From NCBI RefSeq assembly GCF_004364155.1, contig NZ_SOAZ01000011.1:35563-99562 (forward strand): 64,000 nucleotides of DNA, given 5' to 3'. The notes under the pieces were generated by a model. It made no database searches and was not told the origin of the DNA. It saw only the letters and a program-made list of their open reading frames with translations. Made by a program: the position numbers and the translations under genes. The stretch is from Fonticella tunisiensis (GTDB lineage: Bacteria > Bacillota > Clostridia > Clostridiales > Caloramatoraceae). This document shows, one piece after another, positions 28,532-37,103 of this stretch. Positions within the stretch are counted from its first letter, which is position 1. Each line of letters starts with the position of its first letter.

Positions 28532-30859
28532 ATGAATGAATTAAACAACAGCATACTTCCCCTTTTACCTCTGAGGGGAATAACGATTTTCCCCCATATG
28601 GTTTTACACTTTGATGTAGGAAGGGCAAAGTCTATACTTGCCCTTGAGGAGGCAATGGTAAAGGACCAGACCATTTTTCTTATTACCCAAATAGATCCAA
28701 GAATTGAAAACCCTGGACAGGATGAACTTTATAAGGTAGGTACTGTTTCCAAGATAAAGCAGATTTTAAAGCTTCCAGGGGATACAATAAGAGTTCTGGT
28801 TGAGGGGGTTCACAGGGCAGAGCTTTTGGAGATTGTGCAGGAAGACCCTTTCTTTCAAGCCAGGGTGAACATACATAGTGAGAGGGAAGTAGATAAGACG
28901 CCGGAAGTAGAAGCCTATATGAGGCAGGCCGTGAAGCTTTTTGAAGAATATATGGAGCAGAACAATTCAATTTCTCCCGATGTTCTTATGACCCTTGAGG
29001 GTATAGATGAGCCAGGAAAGCTTGCGGATGTTATAACTTCATACCTGTTATTAAAGCAGGATAAGAGGCAGGAGCTATTAGAGGCAGTAGATCCTGTTGA
29101 AAGGCTTAGCAAGCTGCTATCCATAATTTCAAATGAAATAGATATATTGAAGATAGAAAGAAAAATAGGAGCAAAGGTTAAGAGAAAGATAGACAAGATG
29201 CAAAAGGAGTATTACCTGAGAGAACAGCTCAAGGTTATACAGGAGGAGCTTGGGGATAAGGATGGCATGCAGGCTGAGATTGAAAGCTATAAAAAGAAAA
29301 TAGAGAAGGCAAAGCTTCCAAAGGAGGCCAAGGATAAAGCGTTATATGAGCTTTCAAGGCTTGAAAAGCTCGGTACTGCATCGCCTGAAAGCGGAGTTAT
29401 AAGGACATACCTTGATTGGGTTGTGGATCTTCCATGGAGCAAAGAAACAAAGGATGTTGATGACATCAATAAAGTAAGAGAAGTGCTTGAAAAAGAACAT
29501 TATGGCCTGGAGGATGTAAAGGAAAGAATACTTGAATATCTTGCGGTAAGAAAACTAAATAAGAATATGAAGGGGCCTATTCTATGCCTTGTTGGACCTC
29601 CAGGTGTGGGCAAAACCTCAATTGCCCGTTCAATAGCAAATGCAATGAATAGAAAGTTTGTGAGAATGTCCCTTGGTGGAGTAAGGGACGAAGCAGAGAT
29701 AAGAGGACACAGAAAAACATATATAGGTGCAATCCCTGGAAGAATTTTATATGGTATGAAGCAGGCCGGTTCTAAAAACCCCGTTTTTCTGCTTGATGAA
29801 ATAGACAAGATGAGTTCAGATTTTAAAGGTGACCCTGCAGATGCACTCCTTGAGGTGCTTGATGCAGAGCAAAATAGCACCTTCAGGGATCACTACCTTG
29901 AACTTCCCTTTGATCTTTCAAAGGTACTCTTTATAACAACTGCAAACACACTCGATACTATTCCAAGGCCTCTATTGGACAGGATGGAGGTTATAGAGCT
30001 TTCCGGATATACCGATGAAGAAAAGGCACGCATATGCAGCAGATATCTTATTCCAAGGCAAATTAAGGAAAATGGGTTAAAGGAGGAAAATCTTACAGTA
30101 TCAGAAAAAGCTATAAAGGATATTATAAACCTTTATACTAGAGAATCAGGTGTAAGAAACCTTGAAAGAAGAATTGGTGCCCTGTGTAGAAAGGTTGCCA
30201 TAGAGGTTGCTGAAAATCCTGATAAGAGGGTTAAAATTACACAGCAAAACCTTCAAAAGTATCTTGGAGCACCAAGGTTTAAATATGAAGAAAGGGCCAA
30301 CAGGGATCAGATAGGTGTGGTTATGGGCCTTGCATGGACTGCCTACGGTGGTGACACCCTTCCAGTTGAAGCTGTCCCTATGAGCGGAAGTGGAAGGCTT
30401 GAACTTACAGGTAAGCTTGGCGATGTTATGAAGGAATCTGCAAGGGCTGGTTACAGCTTTGTAAGGGCCCATGCAAAGGAATTTGGGATTGATGAGGAAT
30501 TCTATAAAAATACGGACATCCATATTCATGTTCCCGAGGGGGCGGTTCCAAAGGATGGTCCATCAGCTGGAGTTACAATGATAACATCCATGGTTTCAGC
30601 CCTTTCTAAAAAGCCCGTCAGAAGCGATATAGCCATGACTGGAGAGATTACTCTTACTGGAAGAGTGCTTCCTATAGGTGGAGTAAAGGAAAAGTCCCTT
30701 GCAGCATACAGAGCTGGGATAAAAGTAGTGATACTTCCTTCAGACAATAAGAAGGATATAGATAAAATACCTGAAAACGTTAAGAAGAAAATCAAGTTTA
30801 TATTTGTGGACAGAGTTGAAGAGGTTCTAGAGGTTGCATTAAAGGGGGAGGAGTCATGA
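28532..30859 (+). CDS. lon: ATP-dependent protease Lon (LonA)
   Basis: A cytoplasmic protease of 775 residues that degrades misfolded and regulatory proteins. The N-terminal substrate domain (about 8-200) is followed by a coiled region, AAA+ with Walker A GPPGVGKT and Walker [11 protein letters not shown], and a C-terminal Ser-Lys protease domain ([11 protein letters not shown]; the Lys in [10 protein letters not shown]). RBS AAGGAG. It overlaps engB by an ATGA junction. Confidence 0.97.
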   Translation: MNELNNSILPLLPLRGITIFPHMVLHFDVGRAKSILALEEAMVKDQTIFLITQIDPRIENPGQDELYKVGTVSKIKQILKLPGDTIRVLVEGVHRAELLEIVQEDPFFQARVNIHSEREVDKTPEVEAYMRQAVKLFEEYMEQNNSISPDVLMTLEGIDEPGKLADVITSYLLLKQDKRQELLEAVDPVERLSKLLSIISNEIDILKIERKIGAKVKRKIDKMQKEYYLREQLKVIQEELGDKDGMQAEIESYKKKIEKAKLPKEAKDKALYELSRLEKLGTASPESGVIRTYLDWVVDLPWSKETKDVDDINKVREVLEKEHYGLEDVKERILEYLAVRKLNKNMKGPILCLVGPPGVGKTSIARSIANAMNRKFVRMSLGGVRDEAEIRGHRKTYIGAIPGRILYGMKQAGSKNPVFLLDEIDKMSSDFKGDPADALLEVLDAEQNSTFRDHYLELPFDLSKVLFITTANTLDTIPRPLLDRMEVIELSGYTDEEKARICSRYLIPRQIKENGLKEENLTVSEKAIKDIINLYTRESGVRNLERRIGALCRKVAIEVAENPDKRVKITQQNLQKYLGAPRFKYEERANRDQIGVVMGLAWTAYGGDTLPVEAVPMSGSGRLELTGKLGDVMKESARAGYSFVRAHAKEFGIDEEFYKNTDIHIHVPEGAVPKDGPSAGVTMITSMVSALSKKPVRSDIAMTGEITLTGRVLPIGGVKEKSLAAYRAGIKVVILPSDNKKDIDKIPENVKKKIKFIFVDRVEEVLEVALKGEES

Positions 30860-31470
30860 TAATAAGAAAAGCAGAGCTTGAAAAAGTTGCTGTAGACCCT
30901 TCTCAGTATCCCTTAGCGGGTTATCCTGAGGTAGCCTTTGCAGGAAGATCAAATGTGGGTAAATCATCCCTTATAAACTCCCTTGTAAATAGAAAGTCCC
31001 TTGCAAGGATAAGCAGTACTCCGGGGAAAACAAGAACCATTAACTTTTATAATATAAACGATGCTCTTTACCTTGTGGATCTCCCCGGTTATGGATACGC
31101 AAAGGTATCTATGGAGGAAAAGAAGAAATGGGGGAAAATCATAGAAGAATATTTAAATAAGAGGCAGGAGCTTAAACTTGTTATTCTTCTGGTGGATATA
31201 AGGCATGAGCCAACAGGGGATGATAAGCTTATGTTTGAGTGGATGAAAGCTACCGGTTCTAAAATGGTTGTTGCTGCTACGAAATCAGATAAGCTTTCAA
31301 AGAACCAGATAAATAAAAACCTTCCTTTAATAAGAAAGAGTCTGAATATGGCTTTAGACGATATACTCATTCCCTTCTCTTCAGAGACGAAGCAGGGAAG
31401 GGAGGAGCTGTGGAATATTATTGAGAAATACTGCCTGATAGAAGGGCAGAAATCTATCACAAAGGACTAA
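30856..31470 (+). CDS. engB: ribosome-biogenesis GTP-binding protein EngB (YsxC)
   Basis: An essential GTPase for late large-subunit ribosome assembly (204 aa). The G motifs are [12 protein letters not shown] (G1), the TPGKTRTIN switch (G2), [10 protein letters not shown] (G3) and ATKSDKLS (G4). It starts inside the lon stop; lon-engB coupling is widespread in Firmicutes. A terminator overlaps its 3' end. Confidence 0.96.
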   Translation: MIIRKAELEKVAVDPSQYPLAGYPEVAFAGRSNVGKSSLINSLVNRKSLARISSTPGKTRTINFYNINDALYLVDLPGYGYAKVSMEEKKKWGKIIEEYLNKRQELKLVILLVDIRHEPTGDDKLMFEWMKATGSKMVVAATKSDKLSKNQINKNLPLIRKSLNMALDDILIPFSSETKQGREELWNIIEKYCLIEGQKSITKD

Positions 31471-31498
31471 GAGCTTAGGCTTTTAGTCTTTTAATAAT
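31461..31498 (+). terminator. terminator overlapping the engB 3' end
   Basis: A 14-bp stem with two G-T pairs (AAAGGACTAAGAGC with GCTTTTAGTCTTTT) and loop TTAG, followed by a T-rich stretch. Confidence 0.82.
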
Positions 31499-31546
31499 TT
31501 TTTAATTTTGATAGTAGACTGTATTGTGTGATATAATTTTTTTATA

Positions 31547-31815
31547 TTAAGTTGTTGTGATAGTTCCTTTTTTATAAGCTGTGATAAAAAAATATATGAA
31601 ACGAACTATTTTAGCGAGCAACTAGAGGTTCTTAGCGGGTGGGCAACTGATAAGCTGAAGTAGAGTTCGTGGTGTTTGAGCTAAGCAAGTTTTAAAAGCT
31701 TACTTGGCTTGTCAGCTGCCCCGAGCTTTAGAACCTCTGTGCGCAAGCGTAGTTGTGAGAGTAATATATTTTTATCGCAGCCTGCTTAAAAAGCCAAACT
31801 GGCACAATGCATTAT
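31547..31815. repeat. long imperfect-palindrome repeat, copy A
   Basis: About 270 bp bounded by TTAAGTTGTTGTGATAG and CTGGCACAATG. Its right half (AGAACCTCTGTGCGCAAGCG, then a TATATTTTTATCGCAGC block) recurs almost exactly at 45617-45667. The left half is an imperfect reverse complement of the right. No ORF. It fills the gap between engB and the CPBP gene. Confidence 0.75.
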
Positions 31816-31838
31816 ATAGCTTATGAAGGAGAATTTTT

Positions 31839-32585
31839 ATGAAGGATATTAGCTATGTGGATATGATAAAGCTAATTGCTTTTATAATATTTTTAATAAT
31901 GCCTCCCTGGTTTGCAATGCTTGGACAGCTTAAAAAACGAATTCCTGCTTTTTTAACGGTTTTGATGACGTTAGGATATACCTTTATTTGTACCTTCGGG
32001 CTTCTTCTCTCTCAGTTTACACAGACTATTATTCCCTTTATACTGGTGCTTATAACCATACATCTTGCAAAGAAAAATAATGATAATAATGAGATAAACT
32101 ACTATCTTAGAAGTTTAAGCGGGAGAAAGAAGAAGGTGATTTGGTATTCCATTCTCTTTAAAATAGCAACGCTTATAATAACAATGTATTTTGTATATGA
32201 ACTACAAAAGCTTGGATTTGCAGTCAAAGAACAGGAGATATCCAATCAATTTATGAATGAGGATATTATTTCTGTAATTCTTTTATCAATTCTTGCAGTG
32301 GTTATTGCACCGGTCCTTGAGGAGTTTGTATTCAGGCACATTTTATACAGGGGCTTTGCTATGAAAATCGGCAGGGTTCTATCGGCAATTTTAACAAGTA
32401 TTATGTTTACAGTGCTTCACTTTAACCTTGCAAGCTCCGCAGCCATTTTTTCAGTAGGACTTTTTAATTGTTATCTATATGAAAGGGAAGGCTACAGGGC
32501 GGCGGTTTTAAGCCATTTCATATTCAATCTTACGTCTGTGGTTATGGCACTGCTTGTAAGATTTAGCGGCTTTAATTTGACATAG
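31839..32585 (+). CDS. CPBP-family intramembrane metalloprotease
   Basis: A 248-residue membrane protein with about seven or eight segments. It has the Abi/CPBP motifs EEFVFRHILYRGF (paired glutamates and Arg), FTVLHFNLASS and SHFIFN, which form the metal site in the membrane. Members process prenylated or secreted peptides, or act in bacteriocin self-immunity; the substrate is not deducible. It starts at ATG 31839 behind GAAGGAG. It may be co-transcribed with the transporter 17 bp downstream. Confidence 0.85.
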   Translation: MKDISYVDMIKLIAFIIFLIMPPWFAMLGQLKKRIPAFLTVLMTLGYTFICTFGLLLSQFTQTIIPFILVLITIHLAKKNNDNNEINYYLRSLSGRKKKVIWYSILFKIATLIITMYFVYELQKLGFAVKEQEISNQFMNEDIISVILLSILAVVIAPVLEEFVFRHILYRGFAMKIGRVLSAILTSIMFTVLHFNLASSAAIFSVGLFNCYLYEREGYRAAVLSHFIFNLTSVVMALLVRFSGFNLT

Positions 32586-32602
32586 CTTTCGGAGGGATAT
32601 AT

Positions 32603-33454
32603 TTGAAACGACAAACAAAAGCTGATTTATCACTTCTTGGAATAACTATAGTATGGGGAGCCAGTTTTACTCTTATGAAGGAAGGTATAAAGGATATACC
32701 TCCCTATACTTTTTTAGCCATAAGATATTTTTTGGGGTCATTAGTGCTTATTCTGTTTTTTAGAAACAGAATAAGAAATTTAAACCTAGAAACTTTAAAA
32801 TATGGATTTTTAATAGGATTAGCCCTGGCATGTGGCAGTATTTTTCAAATACTGGGCCTTCAGTATACAACGGCATCTAAATCAGGGTTTATAACCGGAC
32901 TTGCAGTTATATTTGTTCCGGTAATTATGGCGGTATTATATAAAAAACTGCCTGGTTTCAAAGCAGCAGCTGGTATATTAGCTTCGTTATTAGGGCTTGG
33001 ACTTTTAACTTTAAACAACAATACAGGAATAAACGGTGGAGATATTTTAACCCTCTTCTCCAGCGTTTTTTTTGCATTTCAAATAATTTTTGTTGATAAA
33101 TATGGTGCAAAATTTGATTCACTCGCACTTACTGTTACAGAGATGGTTGTAGTCGCTCTTTTTTCAGGTATACTTGGAATCTTCTTTGAGGGATTTAAGG
33201 TTGTTGTTACCCCAACCTCAGTCTTTTCAATACTTTTTACAGCGATTTTCTGTTCAGCGCTTGCATACTGGGTTCAGATGGAGATGCAAAAATATACTAC
33301 TGCAAGCCATGCGGCGGTTATATTCCTGGGAGAGCCGGTATTCTCCATAATAATTGCTGCACTTTTTTTAGGGGAGGCAATGACAGTTAAAATGGCGCTG
33401 GGGGCAATGCTCATACTTTTAGGCATGATAGCAGTCGAGTTCAGTTCACAATAA
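32603..33454 (+). CDS. EamA/DMT-family transporter
   Basis: A drug/metabolite-type permease (283 aa) with ten membrane helices in two EamA halves. The first half opens with LLGITIVWGASFTLMKEG, and the second ends near AAVIFLGEPVFSIIIAALFLGE. Family substrates range from amino acids to nucleotides; this one is unknown. TTG start at 32603 with GGAGGGA 5 nt upstream. Confidence 0.87.
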   Translation: MKRQTKADLSLLGITIVWGASFTLMKEGIKDIPPYTFLAIRYFLGSLVLILFFRNRIRNLNLETLKYGFLIGLALACGSIFQILGLQYTTASKSGFITGLAVIFVPVIMAVLYKKLPGFKAAAGILASLLGLGLLTLNNNTGINGGDILTLFSSVFFAFQIIFVDKYGAKFDSLALTVTEMVVVALFSGILGIFFEGFKVVVTPTSVFSILFTAIFCSALAYWVQMEMQKYTTASHAAVIFLGEPVFSIIIAALFLGEAMTVKMALGAMLILLGMIAVEFSSQ

Positions 33455-33456
33455 AA

Positions 33457-33492
33457 TAAGCAGCAGTTATATAAAGGAATATAACTGCTTAC
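33457..33492. terminator. bidirectional terminator between the DMT gene and the small-protein island
   Basis: Stem GCAGTTATAT/ATATAACTGC (33463-33472 with 33479-33488), with T-rich flanks on both strands. It serves the + strand transporter and the - strand 33510 gene. Confidence 0.7.
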
Positions 33493-33509
33493 TCTATAAT
33501 GGGGATTTA

Positions 33510-33788
33510 TTATTTTTTTCCAGTAAGCCCCTTAACGATTTCGTCAATTATATATGCATTTTCTGGTGGGAGAAATGGCTTTAAAGAATATAAAAGTCCT
33601 ATTCTTGGATCATCCTCCTTAAGTAAGTTGTTTGGATCGTTTGGGTCTATCTTTACCTGTGACAACATAGCCATGAGCTGGTTTATATCCATTGAACCTA
33701 ATATTTGGAATAATTGTGCAAAATTAAGTTGTCCAAGGGCATTAAAGTCTATTGGTTGAGGCTGATTATTCCTGTCATGGCGTCCCAT
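33510..33788 (-). CDS. small protein, family C (DPR..KPFLPPE..IID)
   Basis: 92 residues, soluble. It shares with the 34241 and 37104 products a helical N-terminal block (DFNALGQ ... MDINQLMAML here) and a C-terminal motif, DPRIGLLYSLKPFLPPENAYIIDEIVKGL. No known domain is recognised. AAAGGAG lies 6-8 nt before ATG 33788. It is the last gene of the unit headed by the His-rich 33907 gene. Function unknown. Confidence 0.75.
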   Translation of the reverse strand: MGRHDRNNQPQPIDFNALGQLNFAQLFQILGSMDINQLMAMLSQVKIDPNDPNNLLKEDDPRIGLLYSLKPFLPPENAYIIDEIVKGLTGKK

Positions 33789-33906
33789 TATTTCAACTCC
33801 TTTCAAAAGTATGTATAGCATGGGCTCTGTGGCCCATACCTTGCACCTATATGTCTTATATTTACCATACTTTGGTGTTTCCTTTAAAAAGCATTATGCT
33901 CTCAAA

Positions 33907-34113
33907 TCAGCATGCAGCGGGGCCGCGTTTTTTTATGAGAAGTATCAAAGCTATTAATAAAACTATGAAAAATATATTGCTCGGAGATATATACACCAGA
34001 TGCATTTCCTTATGATCATGGTGATGCTTATGGTGCTTGTGATGTTTATGATGTTTTTTATGGTCACATGGGATGGTAAGCGCAGGGTTAGGGCATATAT
34101 CCTCCTGTAACAT
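33907..34113 (-). CDS. His-rich single-pass membrane peptide
   Basis: 68 residues. Residues about 17-36 are almost entirely His and Lys (HKKHHKHHKHHKHHHDHK), and about 45-62 form a membrane helix (IFFIVLLIALILLI) followed by KKRGPAAC. The His run could hold metal ions next to the membrane. Starts at ATG 34113 with GAGGTGAG upstream. It heads a unit that carries the shared promoter module at 34159-34198. Confidence 0.72.
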   Translation of the reverse strand: MLQEDICPNPALTIPCDHKKHHKHHKHHKHHHDHKEMHLVYISPSNIFFIVLLIALILLIKKRGPAAC

Positions 34114-34143
34114 AGTCTCACCTCATTTATTAAAATATTTAAT

Positions 34144-34198
34144 GTCGAAATATGGATGCTTAATAATATTTTATTCCTGTTTCAACCAAAAGGTTACA
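34144..34198 (-). promoter_or_regulatory. shared upstream module, copy a
   Basis: Read on the minus strand: TGTAACC (34198-34192), 16 nt, AATAAAATATTATTAAG, then TTTCGACA (the reverse of a TGTCGAA Spo0A-like box) 49 nt from the module start. It precedes the 34113 gene by about 45 nt. The same layout occurs three more times in the island. Confidence 0.65.
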
Positions 34199-34212
34199 AA
34201 TATATTTGCGCT

Positions 34213-34242
34213 AAAAAAGAGTTACCCTGCGGTAGCTCTTTT
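34213..34242 (-). terminator. terminator of the 36294-to-34241 unit
   Basis: Stem of AAAGAGTTACC and GGTAGCTCTTT with loop CTGC; on the minus strand it ends in a T tract just after the 34241 stop. Confidence 0.8.
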
Positions 34243-34738
34243 ATGCTGTTGGAGGACTTGGAGTTATAACTGGTGGTGCAGGAGTAGATGAAGCTTGAGG
34301 AGCTACCACAGGGGCTGGTTTATGTGGAAGTACAGAGTTGATTGTTAATATAACTGCAAGTATACCCATTATAGAATCTACGATTCTAATTTTGTCCGGA
34401 GGTAGGAGTGGCTTCATGGTATTTAAAACAACAAACCTTGGATCCTGTAAATAGGGTTCAGGTATTGGAAGAAAAGGTGATGGAACACCAGGATTTTGAA
34501 CCTGGCCGTAGGGCTGAGGAAAAATACCGGGGTTTGATGATTGATATCCGGGGTTTGCAGCAGGGCCCGACGAAGCATTTCCAAACATTTTCGTAACCAT
34601 TGGTATTAGAGGAATTAACTGGTTTATATTAATGCCATTAAGTGCACTGGCTAGTGATGATAAATTCATACCTCCAAGGAGCTTTCCCATCGCATTAAGA
34701 TCAAAACCTGGTATTGCAGGAGTTTGGTTGTTTTGCAT
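34241..34738 (-). CDS. small protein, family C with Pro-rich middle and C-terminal helix
   Basis: 165 residues, the longest member of the family that includes the 33510 and 37104 products. N-terminal block FDLNAMGKLLGG ... ININQLIPLIPMV; a low-complexity Pro/Gln/Gly middle (about 55-95); the motif DPRFVVLNTMKPLLPPDKIRIVD; then a hydrophobic helix (GILAVILTINSVLP) and a Pro/Ala/Thr tail. A GGGCGGTGAT site precedes ATG 34738. It is probably the last gene of the unit starting at 36294. Confidence 0.73.
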   Translation of the reverse strand: MQNNQTPAIPGFDLNAMGKLLGGMNLSSLASALNGININQLIPLIPMVTKMFGNASSGPAANPGYQSSNPGIFPQPYGQVQNPGVPSPFLPIPEPYLQDPRFVVLNTMKPLLPPDKIRIVDSIMGILAVILTINSVLPHKPAPVVAPQASSTPAPPVITPSPPTA

Positions 34739-34766
34739 TTTATCACCGCCCTTAATATTTATGTAA

Positions 34767-34795
34767 GGGGCCCCCAGGGCCTCAATGGGGTCCCC
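34767..34795 (-). promoter_or_regulatory. GC-rich intercistronic hairpin
   Basis: GGGGACCCCA with TGGGGGCCCC (one mismatch) between the 34798 and 34241 genes. No T tract, so it is probably a processing or partial-termination site. Confidence 0.55.
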
Positions 34796-34797
34796 GA

Positions 34798-35001
34798 TTA
34801 ATAGTATCCTCTGAAGCAGCTGCAGGCAACAAGGATGAACAATGTGATTATAAACAATCCACCGTTAGACATTAATCCATACTCAGGACCACCACCAGGA
34901 GCCCCGGCTACGCCACCGCTACAGCCAACTCTGAACCACTGGAGAACGATAAGGATAAGGATTATTATAGCCCAGAGAGAGTTGCTACCAAATCCGTACA
35001 T
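34798..35001 (-). CDS. two-helix hydrophobic small protein, family A copy 1
   Basis: 67 residues. MYGFGSNSLW, then helix 1 (AIIILILIVLQWFRVG), a Gly-rich turn with GGVAGAPGGGPEYGLMSNGG, helix 2 (LFIITLFILVACSCF) and a short RGYY end. It is closely similar to five other products in the island. ATG 35001 follows AAGGAGGAT; a longer frame from 35019 would include that site. Membrane-located; function unknown. Confidence 0.78.
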   Translation of the reverse strand: MYGFGSNSLWAIIILILIVLQWFRVGCSGGVAGAPGGGPEYGLMSNGGLFIITLFILVACSCFRGYY

Positions 35002-35047
35002 ATAAAATCCTCCTTTCAAGGAATCCCTTCTATTATCTATTTAGATA

Positions 35048-35072
35048 TAGATAGGGGTAGGCCCCCTATCTA
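35048..35072 (-). promoter_or_regulatory. intercistronic hairpin after the 35073 gene
   Basis: A 10-bp stem TAGATAGGGG/CCCCTATCTA with a 5-nt loop, directly after the stop codon. No T tract. Confidence 0.55.
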
Positions 35073-35321
35073 TTAGCAGGAGTATCTAGCACCGGCTACA
35101 GGAGCTGGGCCTATACCCATTGGGAAATGCCTAAAGCAAGCACAGGCAATGAGGATGAAGAGGGCAATTATAAATAATCCTCCGTTAGCCATTAATCCAA
35201 ACTCAGGACCACCACCAGGAGCACCAGCTACGCCACCGCCCCAGCCAACTCTAAACCACTGGAGAACTATGAGAATAAGGATTATTATAGCCCAGAGAAA
35301 GTTACTGCTAAATCCGTACAT
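35073..35321 (-). CDS. two-helix hydrophobic small protein, family A copy 2
   Basis: 82 residues. Almost identical through both helices to copy 3 (ILILIVLQWFRVGWGGG; ANGGLFIIALFILIACAC), diverging only in the first ten residues and the tail (FPMGIGPAPVAGARYSC). The near-identity suggests recent duplication or gene conversion. AAAGGAGG precedes ATG 35321. Function unknown. Confidence 0.8.
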   Translation of the reverse strand: MYGFSSNFLWAIIILILIVLQWFRVGWGGGVAGAPGGGPEFGLMANGGLFIIALFILIACACFRHFPMGIGPAPVAGARYSC

Positions 35322-35412
35322 AGTACAACCTCCTTTATAAAATAAATCTAAAACTAATATAATTGATTTTAAAAACTTAAGAATTATTAATCATTTGTAC
35401 ATCATGTGTTTA

Positions 35413-35658
35413 TTAATAGCATCTTGGGCAAGCCATAGGAGCTGCTCCCATTCCAATTGGGAAATGCCTAAAGCAAGCACAGGCAATGAGAATGAAGAGG
35501 GCAATTATAAATAATCCTCCGTTAGCCATTAATCCAAACTCAGGACCACCACCAGGAGCCCCGGCTACGCCACCGCCCCAGCCAACTCTAAACCACTGAA
35601 GAACGATGAGAATAAGGATTACTATAACCCAGAGAGAATTACCACCAAACCCGTACAT
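35413..35658 (-). CDS. two-helix hydrophobic small protein, family A copy 3
   Basis: 81 residues, the close partner of copy 2, ending in FPIGMGAAPMACPRCY. Helix 1 ends in the QWFRVGWGGG turn, and helix 2 ends in a Cys-Ala-Cys pair followed by Phe-Arg. ATG 35658 follows AAAGGAGG; the upstream in-frame ATG at 35694 precedes that site and is rejected. Function unknown. Confidence 0.8.
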   Translation of the reverse strand: MYGFGGNSLWVIVILILIVLQWFRVGWGGGVAGAPGGGPEFGLMANGGLFIIALFILIACACFRHFPIGMGAAPMACPRCY

Positions 35659-35686
35659 AGCACAACCTCCTTTATAACTTATATAC

Positions 35687-35965
35687 TTATACACAGAACT
35701 TCCAGAGACACAGGATCAGAATTATTATAAGAATGATAAACAGCCATGACCAGCCTCCATAACCGAACATGCCATATCCTGGATAACCATATCCTCCATA
35801 TCCGGAAGTTGGATATCCAAAGAATCCGTAGGCGCCAAATCCAAATCTACTAAATAATAGTATTATGATGATTATTATCAACCATATTAACCAGGACCAT
35901 CCAAAGCCTGTAGATGCAGGAGCGGCAGCAGGGGCAGCGCCAGGGAATAATGCACCTAAATTCAT
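35687..35965 (-). CDS. hydrophobic small protein, family B (MNLGALFPG), copy 1
   Basis: 92 residues. It starts MNLGALFPGAAPAAAP and has two very hydrophobic helices (SWLIWLIIIIIILLF; WSWLFIILIIILILCLW) around a Gly/Tyr-rich loop of YG repeats (GYPTSGYGGYGYPGYGMFGYG). Glycine/tyrosine-rich stretches are common in spore-coat and exosporium proteins, which is suggestive only. It shares its start and layout with the 38286 product. ATG 35965 follows GGAGGTG. Confidence 0.75.
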   Translation of the reverse strand: MNLGALFPGAAPAAAPASTGFGWSWLIWLIIIIIILLFSRFGFGAYGFFGYPTSGYGGYGYPGYGMFGYGGWSWLFIILIIILILCLWKFCV

Positions 35966-36051
35966 AATTTCACCTCCAATACAATCTGGGTGGGTAGGAA
36001 AATTTATCATTAACTATTAGAGGGAAGAGAGGATAACCTCCCTGGAAATTA

Positions 36052-36294
36052 CTAATATCCATAACCACCTCTACCATATGCGCAATATCCTCTGACTACT
36101 GGATAGTGGTTAAAGCAAGAACAGGCAATGAGGATGAAGAGGGCTATTATAAACAATCCGCCGTTAGCCATTAATCCAGGTTCAGCTCCAGGAACACCAG
36201 CTACACCGCCGACACATCCAACTCTAAACCACTGGAGAACGATGAGGATAAGGATTATTATGGCCCAGAGAAAGCTTCCATTAAATCCATACAT
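36052..36294 (-). CDS. two-helix hydrophobic small protein, family A copy 4
   Basis: 80 residues. MYGFNGSFLW, helix 1 to QWFRVGCVGG, a shortened Gly/Pro turn, helix 2 LFIIALFILIACSCF and a Gly/Tyr/Arg-rich tail (YCAYGRGGYGY). AAAGGAGG lies 9 nt before ATG 36294. Probable head of a six-gene unit (36294 down to 34241), since the shared upstream module lies about 60 nt in front. Confidence 0.78.
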   Translation of the reverse strand: MYGFNGSFLWAIIILILIVLQWFRVGCVGGVAGVPGAEPGLMANGGLFIIALFILIACSCFNHYPVVRGYCAYGRGGYGY

Positions 36295-36331
36295 ACTGTT
36301 TTACCTCCTTTAAGTTTTTTCTGTTGAAGAT

Positions 36332-36393
36332 AATCGAATTTTGTAAAATTATCTCCTAATACAGTGTATTCTGATAGTATAGGATAGGTTACA
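36332..36393 (-). promoter_or_regulatory. shared upstream module, copy b
   Basis: Minus strand: TGTAACC (36393-36387), 16 nt, AATACACTGTATTAGG (36370-36355), then ATTCGAT at 36338-36332, 55 nt from the module start. It lies in front of the 36294 gene. Confidence 0.62.
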
Positions 36394-36439
36394 TAACGTT
36401 TAACTTCTAGAGCATTTTTTTAGATTTTTTGTAGTAATT

Positions 36440-36676
36440 TTAGTAGTAAAGATAGTACATTCTTCTGTAGGGCATATATCTATATGGCATATATCTGTAT
36501 GGTATCTGATATCTGGTACATATGCATGCAACAATGCTAAATAGTGTAATTATAAAGAGGCCTCCATTGTTTACCAGATTGTTGGGATCAGTGGTAGGTG
36601 TACCCATCCACTGTAAAACTATAAGGATGAGAATGATTATGGCATATAGATCAGGATAGGTATATCCATATCCCAT
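36440..36676 (-). CDS. two-helix hydrophobic small protein, family A copy 5 (divergent)
   Basis: 78 residues. It keeps AIIILILIVLQW and NNGGLFIITLFSIVACIC, but the turn is acidic/Asn-rich (TPTTDPNNLVNN), and the tail is a tandem of YRYMP units (IPYRYMPYRYMPYRRMYY). It is preceded by AGGAGGTG and its own copy of the shared module, so it is probably a single-gene unit. Function unknown. Confidence 0.75.
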   Translation of the reverse strand: MGYGYTYPDLYAIIILILIVLQWMGTPTTDPNNLVNNGGLFIITLFSIVACICTRYQIPYRYMPYRYMPYRRMYYLYY

Positions 36677-36751
36677 ATAAACACCTCCTCTTCAAGCTAA
36701 AGAAGTAATTTAGCATTTTATGATGCGTTCTGTCACATAAAGGCAATAAAA

Positions 36752-36812
36752 AGTCGAAAATTGTCATTAGATTCCTAATAATAATTTATTCATTTAGGAT
36801 AGGATGGTTACA
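36752..36812 (-). promoter_or_regulatory. shared upstream module, copy c
   Basis: Minus strand: TGTAACC (36812-36806), 15 nt, AATAAATTATTATTAGG (36790-36774), then TTTCGACT (36758 region), 54 nt from the module start. In front of the 36676 gene. Confidence 0.65.
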
Positions 36813-36813
36813 A

Positions 36814-36837
36814 AAAAAGGGATATATATCCCTTTTT
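36814..36837 (-). terminator. terminator hairpin below palindrome copy B
   Basis: Palindromic AAAAAGGGATATATATCCCTTTTT with A/T flanks; it works in both directions and closes the unit starting at 38609. Confidence 0.72.
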
Positions 36838-36847
36838 ATAAGTTATG

Positions 36848-37054
36848 TTAAATTATTGTTTTGAAAAACCTATTAGAATTAGTTCTAACTTTATATGATG
36901 TGCTATTTTTAGCTTTTAAACAGGCTTTGCTAAAGTCACGAAACTTTCAGGATTTATCTGCATCCCTTCGCCAAGAACTTCTAATTGCCCGCTTTATGTG
37001 AATTTCATATATTTTTTATCTTCGCTCAACTCCTGAACTAGTACAACAAGTTAA
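36848..37054. repeat. long imperfect-palindrome repeat, copy B
   Basis: Right end CTAGTACAACAAGTTAA is clear (37038-37054). The right 110 bp (CTGCATCCCTTCGCC, AACTTCTAATTGCCCGCTTT, then a TTTCATATATT block) match copy E at 51576-51684 almost base for base. The left end is degenerate. It lies between the 37104 and 36440 genes; no ORF. Confidence 0.65.
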
Positions 37055-37103
37055 TCTAGAAACTATTTTCATAATCTTTTGGTGAACTTTGTTTCATGCG
37101 GAG

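Noticed and set aside
35149..36313. Plus-strand frames opposite the family A genes
   Set aside because: Mirror images of the real minus-strand genes; they repeat only because the genes are paralogous, and they lack ribosome sites.
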